Of a DNA stretch of 5,450 bases, positions 1 through 4,189 are shown one piece after another. Below the pieces are notes generated by a model that saw only the letters and a program-made list of their open reading frames with translations, was not told where the DNA came from and did no database searches. Numbering within the stretch: position 1 is the stretch's first letter; the number at the start of each line of letters is the position of its first letter. This DNA comes from an uncultured Collinsella sp. (GTDB lineage: Bacteria; Actinomycetota; Coriobacteriia; Coriobacteriales; Coriobacteriaceae), in NCBI GenBank assembly GCA_902478765.1, contig CABSMN010000099.1:1-5450 (forward strand), in the 5' to 3' direction. The position numbers were made by a program, and so were the translations under genes.

Positions 1-286
1 CAGAATTAGACGTGCGTATCGAGATTCTCTGAGCCAGCCGATTTTTGATGTTCGCGGCGGCATGGTGACCGTCACGTTGCCCGTTACCGATGCCTTTGAA
101 GGGTCCGAGGAAGAGGTTCAGGTTCTCAAGGCCTTGTCGGGCGGTCGCGTAATGTCGCGAAGCGAGATTGAGAAGCAGACAGGGTTGAGTCGCACCCGGA
201 CGCTGACAGCACTTGAATCTCTGCTCAAACGAAACGCGGTTGTAAAGCAGGGGACGGGACGCGCCACGAAATACGAACGCGCGTAG
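1..286 (+). CDS. C-terminal part of an AlbA_2 / HATPase_c_4-type ATP-binding, winged-helix protein (partial)
   Basis: The frame is open from base 2 through the left edge to a TAG at 284-286, leaving 94 residues. The visible N-terminal stretch (RIRRAYRDSLSQPIFDVRGG, then TVTLP) resembles the end of the GHKL-like ATPase region in 'putative DNA-binding domain / ATP-binding' proteins, where an arginine-rich IRRAY helix precedes a strand ending in TLP. Residues ~33-94 look like a winged helix: a VLKAL helix, then SRSEIEKQTGLSRTRT as helix-turn-helix, then a basic wing (KQGTGRATKYERA). An in-frame ATG at 62 lies inside the domain and has no ribosome binding site, so it is not a start. Role is inferred as a DNA-binding regulator; the true N-terminus and any AlbA_2 domain lie outside the window. 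A different HTH-bearing ATPase cannot be excluded. Confidence 0.72.
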   Translation, partial: RIRRAYRDSLSQPIFDVRGGMVTVTLPVTDAFEGSEEEVQVLKALSGGRVMSRSEIEKQTGLSRTRTLTALESLLKRNAVVKQGTGRATKYERA

Positions 287-309
287 CTCAAAAGAGCCAT
301 ATTGCTACA

Positions 310-341
310 CAGGCCCCAAGCCTTTGTTGGCTTGGGGCCTG
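310..341. terminator. Perfect 13-bp hairpin between convergent genes
   Basis: CAGGCCCCAAGCC at 310-322 pairs perfectly with 329-341 around a 6-nt loop (TTTGTT). It starts 24 bp after the stop of the upstream plus-strand gene and lies past the end of the minus-strand membrane protein gene, so it could serve both. Neither side carries a good T-run, so intrinsic termination is likely but not certain. Confidence 0.6.
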
Positions 342-368
342 TCGTATGTTGGCTGGCAATGGTCGATT

Positions 369-434
369 TATAGCAAGTTATAGCAAAGTATAGCAAGATA
401 TAGCAAAGTATAGTGAGATATAGCAACGTATAGC
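369..434. repeat. Seven tandem 10-bp TATAGC repeats
   Basis: TATAGC recurs at 369, 379, 389, 399, 409, 419 and 429, a strict 10-bp period. The unit is roughly TATAGCAAGT/TATAGCAAAG, with one degenerate copy (TATAGTGAGA at 409). The array is AT-rich within a GC-rich genome and sits between the 3' ends of two convergent genes. It does not look coding: the period is not a multiple of three. On the minus strand it reads as repeated TTGCTATA(C/T) blocks containing TATACT-like boxes. Confidence 0.85.
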
Positions 435-460
435 GCTGCTTGCGGGTTCTTGCGGCGATG

Positions 461-1141
461 CTATTTTCCGAATGCCGCGCGGATAAAGCGTTGGGCGAAC
501 AGCTTGTTGGCGACGTTGATGATGTGGCCCAGGAATAGTGCGGAGATGGCGGTCGTGACGCCAAAGCCGCCCAGGTTGTGCATAAAGACCAGCGACAGCG
601 CGAGCGAGGCGCCGACGTGCGAGCAATCGAATACGACCTTCACATCGCCAAAGCGGCGCTTGAGTTTTTCAGCAATGACCTGCACCAAGCCGTCGGGCGC
701 GTTGGGAACGACGCCCATGTTGACGACGAGGCTCACGCCAAACGCGGTGATGGCAAGCGAGAGCAGCATGGTCGAGACCTGTGCCGGTAGCGCGGTGGGG
801 TGCAGAGGGCTAACGTTCATAAAGAAGTCGGTAAAGCCGCCGATCAGCGTTGAGAAAAAGAGCTCGAGTAAAATGCGCGGCTGGAACTCGCGGCGCAAGA
901 TGGCTGCCTGTGCGGCGATGTATGCGACATAGGTCGCGGTGATCCAAAAGCCGAGTGTCTTGCCGGTGAGCATGGACAGCGTCGTGGCAAAACAAGTGAG
1001 TGCGGCAACGCCCAGGCCCGATGCGGTCTGAATGCTCATGCCGAGGGCGAGCGTCGCAACACCTGCCAGGTACATCAGCATTCTGATGACGGTATGGCAC
1101 CAGTCGATCTTCTCGCCATTCATGATGATGAGCGGTCGCAT
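461..1141 (-). CDS. YczE/YitT-like integral membrane protein
   Basis: The 226-residue protein is strongly hydrophobic, with about five to six predicted membrane segments: near residues 18-40, 43-60, 63-82, 90-108, a pair around 120-145, and one near 175-200. The layout and the motif MGVVPNAPDGLV before a charged loop match the YczE/YitT/DUF6198 group of bacterial membrane proteins, whose biochemical function is not established. I chose the ATG at 1139-1141 because it is preceded by GAAAGGA about 11 nt upstream; the frame stays open to an upstream ATG at 1213, but that falls inside the structured leader. The gene has a leader of about 260-290 nt with a promoter, operator, conserved-loop hairpin and pseudoknotted motif, all shared with the 2-keto-3-deoxygluconate genes. 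A role linked to uronate metabolism (transport or export of an intermediate) is inference from that co-regulation only. Confidence 0.82.
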   Translation of the reverse strand: MRPLIIMNGEKIDWCHTVIRMLMYLAGVATLALGMSIQTASGLGVAALTCFATTLSMLTGKTLGFWITATYVAYIAAQAAILRREFQPRILLELFFSTLIGGFTDFFMNVSPLHPTALPAQVSTMLLSLAITAFGVSLVVNMGVVPNAPDGLVQVIAEKLKRRFGDVKVVFDCSHVGASLALSLVFMHNLGGFGVTTAISALFLGHIINVANKLFAQRFIRAAFGK

Positions 1142-1169
1142 GTTGCTACCCGTCCTTTCGGTTGCGAAG

Positions 1170-1250
1170 AAAAAAGCTGACCTGGGCCGGCAAAAGAGGG
1201 TTATCGGAGGCACTGCTGTAAAAGCAGAAAAACCGGCCCCACGGTCAGTC
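1170..1250 (-). terminator. Candidate attenuator terminator in the YczE-like gene leader
   Basis: Read on the minus strand, CUGACC (1248-1243) plus GGGCCGG (1239-1233) pair with CCGGCCC (1190-1184) plus GGUCAG (1182-1177). This gives 13 bp interrupted by a 1x3 internal loop, with an inner CUGCU/AGCAG hairpin, followed directly by C and six U (1175-1170). It ends about 30 nt before the start codon. The CUGA part of the 5' strand is also the 3' half of the pseudoknot in the motif described at 1177-1313, so terminator and pseudoknot compete. Termination and switching are inferred from pairing, not shown. Confidence 0.6.
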
Positions 1251-1313
1251 GTCTAGAAAGTGTCTCGCTGTGCCGGAATGGGACTGAAGGGCCAACGAGA
1301 CGGGAGAAAAGCG
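1177..1313 (-). ncRNA. Pseudoknotted leader RNA motif, copy 1 (candidate riboswitch)
   Basis: On the minus strand the order is: conserved CUUUUCUCCCGUC; hairpin GUCUCG/CGAGAC (1301-1296 with 1267-1262) plus GCC/GGC; a loop with CAGUCCCAUUCCGG (1286-1273); then GACUGA (1250-1245), which pairs with UCAGUC (1287-1282) in that loop; then stem GGGCCGG/CCGGCCC containing hairpin CUGCU/AGCAG; then a large asymmetric internal loop with AGCAGUGCCUCCGAUAACC (1217-1199). Copy 2 near 3986-4131 has the same order, identical loop bases and different but complementary stems. The conserved-loop, variable-stem pattern points to an aptamer-like cis-regulatory RNA. I do not recognise the family. Confidence 0.7.
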
Positions 1314-1323
1314 AATGACAGGA

Positions 1324-1379
1324 CGTGGGCAATAGGATGCCAAGATGGTAGGGTGCGTCTTAGCATCCTATTGCCCACG
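1324..1379 (-). ncRNA. Conserved-loop hairpin in the YczE leader, copy 1
   Basis: Bases 1324-1340 and 1363-1379 form a perfect 17-bp inverted repeat around a 22-nt loop. The loop (minus strand, core AAGACGCACCCUACCAUCUU) differs at only three positions from that of the copy at 5268-5325, while the stems are unrelated in sequence. The hairpin lies a few bases downstream of the operator, so it would be at or near the 5' end of the transcript. It is not followed by a T-run, so it is not a simple terminator. Confidence 0.72.
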
Positions 1380-1384
1380 CTTAA

Positions 1385-1398
1385 CGAAATCGGTTTCG
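1385..1398. promoter_or_regulatory. Operator CGAAATCGGTTTCG (LacI-like palindrome)
   Basis: The 14-bp near-palindrome has a central CG and one mismatch, as is typical of LacI-family operators. It sits 10 bp downstream of the minus-strand -10 box of the YczE-like gene, a repressing position. Read with transcription it is CGAAACCGATTTCG, identical to the site at 1511 and, on its own strand, to the one at 5343. The LacI assignment is inference; no LacI-type gene is in the window. Confidence 0.72.
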
Positions 1399-1408
1399 TT
1401 TGAGTCTT

Positions 1409-1435
1409 AGTATATGCACGGGATTCCTTTTGCAA
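1409..1435 (-). promoter_or_regulatory. Promoter of the YczE-like gene
   Basis: On the minus strand TTGCAA (1435-1430) is followed after 15 bp by TATACT (1414-1409). The short spacer is repeated exactly in the kinase promoter. The predicted transcript start lies just upstream of or within the operator at 1385-1398. Confidence 0.62.
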
Positions 1436-1452
1436 AGAGAAAAATAATAAAA

Positions 1453-1468
1453 AGGTGAACGTTCACCT
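1453..1468. promoter_or_regulatory. Perfect 16-bp palindrome AGGTGAACGTTCACCT between divergent promoters
   Basis: The palindrome is perfect with central AACGTT, a form common for LacI-family or other dimeric regulator sites. It lies 17 bp upstream of the minus-strand -35 box and 15 bp upstream of the plus-strand -35 box, so a protein bound here could act on both promoters. It differs from the shared CGAAACCGATTTCG operator, so it implies a second regulator. Confidence 0.55.
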
Positions 1469-1483
1469 AATCGCAACAACTCG

Positions 1484-1510
1484 TTGGCGGTATCATGGCA
1501 AGGACATACT
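1484..1510 (+). promoter_or_regulatory. Predicted promoter of the HIT-family gene
   Basis: TTGGCG (1484-1489), 15 bp, then CATACT (1505-1510). The boxes are weaker than those of the two minus-strand promoters, but spacing and the adjoining operator match them. It implies a 5' leader of about 115 nt before the ATG at 1633; that leader holds no copy of either RNA motif. Confidence 0.45.
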
Positions 1511-1524
1511 CGAAACCGATTTCG
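1511..1524. promoter_or_regulatory. Operator CGAAACCGATTTCG at the HIT promoter
   Basis: It is identical, in the direction of transcription, to the operators of the YczE-like and kinase promoters. Here it directly abuts the -10 box, about one helical turn closer than in the other two promoters, so it would overlap the transcription start. Confidence 0.68.
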
Positions 1525-1632
1525 CAACGGTTGGAGAGCGCATCGTGTGTTCGTCGTGGACTGCCGGGCAGCTTGGTTGCGCCCGTCGGTCGCATTGCGG
1601 CGAACGCTTTCACCCGGATCGAAAGGATCACC

Positions 1633-2067
1633 ATGGAACAGCACACCGATTGCTCGTACTGCATGTGCGGGACCGACAACACGCTCGTCGATGCCTTTGG
1701 CATCCCCATGCTCGACCTGCCCGCCAGCAAGCTCATCTTGTTTAAGGAGCAGAGCCACAAGGGTCGCGTAATCGTGGCCTCCAAGCAGCACGTCGATGAC
1801 ATCTCCTGCATGTCCGAGGAGGACGCCGCCGCCTTTATGGCCGATGTCCGCCACGTCGCAGCTGCGCTGCACAAGGCGTTCAGCCCCGACAAGATCAACT
1901 TTGGTGCTTATGGCGACACCATGCATCACCTGCATGTGCACATCGTCCCCAAGTACAAGGACGACCCGTTTGAGTTTGGCGATGTGTTCGCCATGAACCC
2001 CGGTCGCGTCACGCTCGAGCCGGCCCAATACGACGAGATCGCCCAGGCGATCATCGCCAACCTGTAA
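1633..2067 (+). CDS. HIT-family nucleotide-binding protein
   Basis: The 144-residue protein carries the histidine triad H99-L-H101-V-H103 in MHHLHVHIVPK; in the family the middle histidine attacks the alpha-phosphate of a nucleoside phosphoramidate or dinucleotide. The N-terminal CSYCMCG (C7, C10, C12) suggests a metal site like that of many HIT proteins, although the usual CxxC pair normally partners with further ligands. Length is typical of bacterial HIT hydrolases, which are cytosolic. I chose the ATG at 1633 because AAAGGA lies about 6 nt upstream and family similarity starts there; an in-frame ATG at 1495 would lie upstream of the predicted transcription start. Its promoter carries the operator shared with the 2-keto-3-deoxygluconate genes, so sugar-acid control is likely. 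The exact substrate cannot be read from sequence. Confidence 0.95.
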   Translation: MEQHTDCSYCMCGTDNTLVDAFGIPMLDLPASKLILFKEQSHKGRVIVASKQHVDDISCMSEEDAAAFMADVRHVAAALHKAFSPDKINFGAYGDTMHHLHVHIVPKYKDDPFEFGDVFAMNPGRVTLEPAQYDEIAQAIIANL

Positions 2068-2077
2068 AACCCCTTCG

Positions 2078-2162
2078 TCCCTCATAAGTTGCGGTGAAAT
2101 ACGGACTGTTTTGCGGCTTAGCTGGCTGCAATAGTCCGTATTTCACCGCAACTTATGAGGGA
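2078..2162. repeat. Long hairpin repeat, family member 1 (30-bp perfect arms)
   Basis: Bases 2078-2107 and 2133-2162 are perfect 30-bp inverted repeats (arms include CATAAGTTGCGGTGAAATAC). The 25-nt centre can pair further (TTGC/GCAA). The element starts 11 bp after the HIT stop codon. Its arms and centre (TTTTGCGGC near the turn) recur at 2924-3008. It has no transposase and no T-run, so it may be a REP/MITE-like palindrome or a structured 3' end. Confidence 0.85.
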
Positions 2163-2225
2163 GCGGGGGATGCGATAGTATTACGTGGTGGTATTCGACT
2201 AACCGAGGAATTATCCGAGGGCTTT

Positions 2226-2918
2226 ATGGAACAGCACCAGCATTATCAGAGTCTGCAAGACCAGGCATACAACGCATTGCGCTCCAAGATCATCTATGCC
2301 GAGCTCAAGCCCGGCACGCGCCTTTCGGCGATTGGTCTGGAAAAGGAGACCGGAATTGGGCGTACGCCCATCCGCGAGTCCTTTGTGCGCCTGCGCGAGC
2401 AAGAGCTGGTGGAAACGCGCCCCAAGAGCGGCACCTATGTTTCAAAGATCAGCATGGAGCGTGCCGAGAACGCCTGCTTTTTGCGCGAAAAGCTCGAGAG
2501 AAGCGTGCTGATCAAATGCTGCTCGGCTGCCACGCCCGAGCAAAAGCGCCGGCTTGAGCAGATTCTCGCCGAGTCCGAGTCGCTCGACCACAGCGAGACG
2601 CGTCGCTTCTTTGATCTGGACAACCTATTCCACGAGACGTGCTTTGAGATTGCCGGCCGCCATATGCTGTGGGATTGGATGAAGAGCATCAACACGCATT
2701 TTGAGCGGTATAACTGGCTGCGCGCGGTGTCTCAGGATCTGGACTGGGAACCGATTCGTCGGCAGCATCGTCGAATTCTTGAGGCCATTAAAGAGGGCGA
2801 TACCGATGCAGCGAGCTATCTGGCGCAGACGCACCTGCATCTGATGCCCGAAGAGCAGGGCCCGGTTATCGCCTTGCATCCCGACTACTTCGAGCTGCCC
2901 AAAGGCTCGTCCATCTAA
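2226..2918 (+). CDS. GntR-family transcriptional regulator, FadR subfamily (FCD domain)
   Basis: The 230-residue protein begins with a winged helix (residues ~10-75). The GntR signature is clear: IIYAELKPGTRLS, then GIGRTPIRESFVRLREQELVETRPKSGTYV, where the second helix binds DNA. Residues ~80-207 form an all-helical FCD ligand domain with the usual metal-ligand set: D132 and H136 in FFDLDNLFHE, H181 in RRQHRRIL and H203 in THLHLM. FCD regulators commonly sense organic or sugar acids, which suits the uronate genes nearby, but the ligand is inference. The start at 2226 is preceded by GAGG; the frame extends to an ATG at 2094, but that lies inside the long hairpin repeat and would add residues unlike any GntR N-terminus. 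It is 158 bp after the HIT gene and may be co-transcribed; I see no convincing promoter of its own. Two CCGAGG copies 12 bp apart (2203, 2215) sit just upstream. Confidence 0.95.
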   Translation: MEQHQHYQSLQDQAYNALRSKIIYAELKPGTRLSAIGLEKETGIGRTPIRESFVRLREQELVETRPKSGTYVSKISMERAENACFLREKLERSVLIKCCSAATPEQKRRLEQILAESESLDHSETRRFFDLDNLFHETCFEIAGRHMLWDWMKSINTHFERYNWLRAVSQDLDWEPIRRQHRRILEAIKEGDTDAASYLAQTHLHLMPEEQGPVIALHPDYFELPKGSSI

Positions 2919-2923
2919 TCTAT

Positions 2924-3008
2924 CCCCTCATAAGTTGCGGTGAAATAGGGATTGTTTTGCGGCCCAGGTGGCGCAAACAGTCCCTATTTCACCGCAACTG
3001 CGTTGGGG
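2924..3008. repeat. Long hairpin repeat, family member 2
   Basis: Arms 2933-2951 and 2981-2999 are perfect 19-bp inverted repeats (AGTTGCGGTGAAATAGGGA). Pairing continues inward with one T-G wobble and one bulge to about 2961/2972, and CCCC/GGGG closes the outside. The left flank CCCTCATAAGTTGCGGTGAAATA and the central TTTTGCGGC match the element at 2078-2162. It starts 5 bp after the GntR stop codon. Confidence 0.82.
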
Positions 3009-3027
3009 CGTGGCCGGGGCATAAAAG

Positions 3028-3091
3028 ATGCGGTGCCGTTTGGAGGAACAGACCGGAAGCAAGGGGTCGATTCCTCCAGACGGCACCGCAT
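3028..3091. repeat. 21-bp inverted repeat hairpin
   Basis: ATGCGGTGCCGT then TGGAGGAA (3028-3048) pairs with 3071-3091 with a single T-G wobble. The 22-nt centre holds GACC/GGTC (3051-3054 with 3065-3068), giving a long two-step hairpin. The sequence is unrelated to the two repeats upstream. It is intergenic, with no supported coding frame. Confidence 0.72.
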
Positions 3092-3144
3092 TTGCTTTGG
3101 CACTCAGGGCTATGTTGGGGCAAAGATTCAGCCGAGGGAAAACA

Positions 3145-3243
3145 AAGCGGCTCGGGGGCGTGTCGCTTCCGTCACGTTCTATCAGCATACAAGACGGTTT
3201 CGGTTCTTGTCCGTGACGGAAACGGCACGCTTCCGAGCCGCTT
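3145..3243. repeat. 32-bp imperfect inverted repeat hairpin
   Basis: Bases 3145-3176 pair with 3212-3243 with four mismatched positions, three of which are G-U in plus-strand RNA. The 35-nt centre contains ACAAGA/TCTTGT (3189-3194 with 3205-3210). The element ends two bases before the A-run that forms the T-tract of the aldolase terminator. Like its neighbours it has no sign of coding or of a transposase. Confidence 0.72.
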
Positions 3244-3244
3244 C

Positions 3245-3276
3245 AAAAATGGGGGTGCGGTCTAGGTCGCACCCCC
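3245..3276 (-). terminator. Intrinsic terminator of the kinase-aldolase unit
   Basis: On the minus strand GGGGGTGCG (3276-3268) pairs with CGCACCCCC (3259-3251) around an 8-nt loop. It is followed by A and five T (3249-3245). It lies 17 bp past the aldolase stop codon. Confidence 0.9.
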
Positions 3277-3293
3277 AACGATAGAGAGCTGGA

Positions 3294-3935
3294 TTAGGCG
3301 CGGACCTTCTTGACGACGTCCATGGCCTCGCGGGCGATCTGCTCGACCTTGGAAAAGTCGCCGTCGGCGAACAGGGCCGGCTTGACCATCCAGGTGCCAC
3401 CACAGGCGATGATGGCGCTGGAGCTCAGGTACTCCTCGACGTTGGCAGTGTTCACGCCGCCGGTGGGCATAAAGCGATGGCCGACAAACGGAGCAGCGAG
3501 GGCCTTGATGGTGTTGAGGCCGCCATACTGAGCCGCGGGGAAGAATTTGGTGACCTTGAGGCCCAGATTCTCGGCAGCAGTGACCTCGGAGGGGGTCACG
3601 GTGCCGGGAAGGACGGGCAGGTCGATGTCGATGCAGTGCTTCACGACGTCCTCGTTGTAACCCGGCGAGACGATGAACTTGGCACCGGCGGTGCGGGCCT
3701 GCTCAACCTGCTCGACGGTCAGGACAGTGCCGGCGCCGACGCACATCTCGGGCTCGGCCTCGGCCATAGCGGCGATGCACTCGGCGGCGCAGGCAGTGCG
3801 GAAGGTGACCTCGGCGGACTTCATGCCGGCTGCCATAAGGGCATGGGCGAGCGGTGCGGCGTCCTCGACCTTATCGAGCACGACGACCGGCACGATGCCC
3901 AGGGATTCAAGCGTGGTGTAGAACTGATCGAACAT
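3294..3935 (-). CDS. eda: 2-dehydro-3-deoxy-phosphogluconate (KDPG) aldolase
   Basis: This 213-residue protein is the class I aldolase that splits KDPG into pyruvate and glyceraldehyde-3-phosphate; family members often also cleave 4-hydroxy-2-oxoglutarate. The family motifs appear in order: IVPVVVLD (14-21), catalytic EVTFR (E42, R46), GAGTVLT (67-73), SPGYN (90-94), LPGTVTPSE (109-117), the Schiff-base lysine K130 in TKFFPA, and the phosphate-binding MPTGGVN. All key residues are present and length is normal for the family. The ATG at 3933-3935 has GAAAGGAA 5-6 nt upstream; the frame continues to an ATG at 3980, but that overlaps the leader. It follows the kinase gene on the same strand after 254 bp, an unusually large gap that holds the pseudoknotted RNA motif. 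Expression relative to the kinase may therefore be set separately. Confidence 0.97.
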   Translation of the reverse strand: MFDQFYTTLESLGIVPVVVLDKVEDAAPLAHALMAAGMKSAEVTFRTACAAECIAAMAEAEPEMCVGAGTVLTVEQVEQARTAGAKFIVSPGYNEDVVKHCIDIDLPVLPGTVTPSEVTAAENLGLKVTKFFPAAQYGGLNTIKALAAPFVGHRFMPTGGVNTANVEEYLSSSAIIACGGTWMVKPALFADGDFSKVEQIAREAMDVVKKVRA

Positions 3936-3985
3936 AGTGTTCCTTTCGATGTGAGGCGCGCACGGGCGCGTGATTGCCAAATGTG

Positions 3986-4131
3986 CTGATCATGAGCCGG
4001 TTTTGGATTGGTTATCGGAGGCACTGCTTGGGGTCCAAGCAATTCCAAAACCGGCTACGCGACCAGTCGTGTAGGGAATGCCGGGCAAAACCGGAATGGG
4101 ACTGGTGGTTTTGCCCGACCGGAGAAATCGG
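3986..4131 (-). ncRNA. Pseudoknotted RNA motif, copy 2, upstream of KDPG aldolase
   Basis: On the minus strand: conserved UUUCUCCGGUC; hairpin GGGCAAAACC/GGUUUUGCCC (4116-4107 with 4092-4083); loop with ACCAGUC (4106-4100) and CAGUCCCAUUCCGG; GACUGGU (4068-4062) pairing back to that loop as a 7-bp pseudoknot; then a 13-bp stem (4056-4044 with 4007-3995) enclosing hairpin GCUUGG/CCAAGC and the conserved AGCAGUGCCUCCGAUAACC (4028-4010). CUGGUC (4066-4061) can instead pair with GAUCAG (3991-3986), as in copy 1. There is no good U-tract after it, so any output here is not a standard terminator. It ends about 50 nt before the aldolase start; a small CACG/CGUG hairpin (around 3960-3972) lies between. 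Confidence 0.7.
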
Positions 4132-4135
4132 GGAG

Positions 4136-4173
4136 CGGGCTGCAGAGGTATGGGTATGGAAAGCTGCAGTCCG
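4136..4173. repeat. 10-bp inverted repeat after the kinase gene
   Basis: CGGGCTGCAG (4136-4145) pairs with CTGCAGTCCG (4164-4173), with one G-T pair and an 18-nt loop. It lies between the kinase stop codon and the pseudoknotted motif. No T-run follows on either strand, so it may be a processing or stability hairpin, or chance. Confidence 0.35.
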
Positions 4174-4189
4174 CGGAATGGGGAACGAA

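Noticed and set aside
369..434. CRISPR array
   Set aside because: The units are 10 bp with no spacers of unique sequence, unlike CRISPR repeats of about 23-40 bp with similar-sized spacers.
439..456. CTTGCGG direct repeat after the YczE-like gene as a terminator
   Set aside because: The two copies are direct, not inverted, so they do not form a hairpin.
1495..1632. 46-residue N-terminal extension of the HIT protein
   Set aside because: The ATG at 1495 lies between the predicted -35 and -10 boxes, and similarity to HIT proteins starts at 1633.
1381..2085. 234-residue minus-strand frame opposite the HIT gene
   Set aside because: It is antisense to an intact HIT gene with catalytic motif and ribosome binding site, and it runs through the operator region.
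2094..2225. N-terminal extension of the GntR protein
   Set aside because: The upstream ATG lies inside the long hairpin repeat; the extra residues are unlike GntR proteins and have no ribosome binding site.
2078..3008. Transposon or insertion sequence bounded by the two long palindromes
   Set aside because: No transposase is present; each copy is a self-contained palindrome and the enclosed gene is an ordinary GntR regulator. No target-site duplication is visible.
3477..3989. 170-residue open frame on the plus strand opposite the aldolase gene
   Set aside because: It is a glycine/aspartate-rich shadow of a clearly identified aldolase and has no ribosome binding site.
3986..4131. T-box, SAM, TPP, cobalamin, FMN, ZTP or glycine riboswitch
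   Set aside because: I looked for the core motifs of these families and found none. The conserved blocks here differ, so I left the family unnamed.
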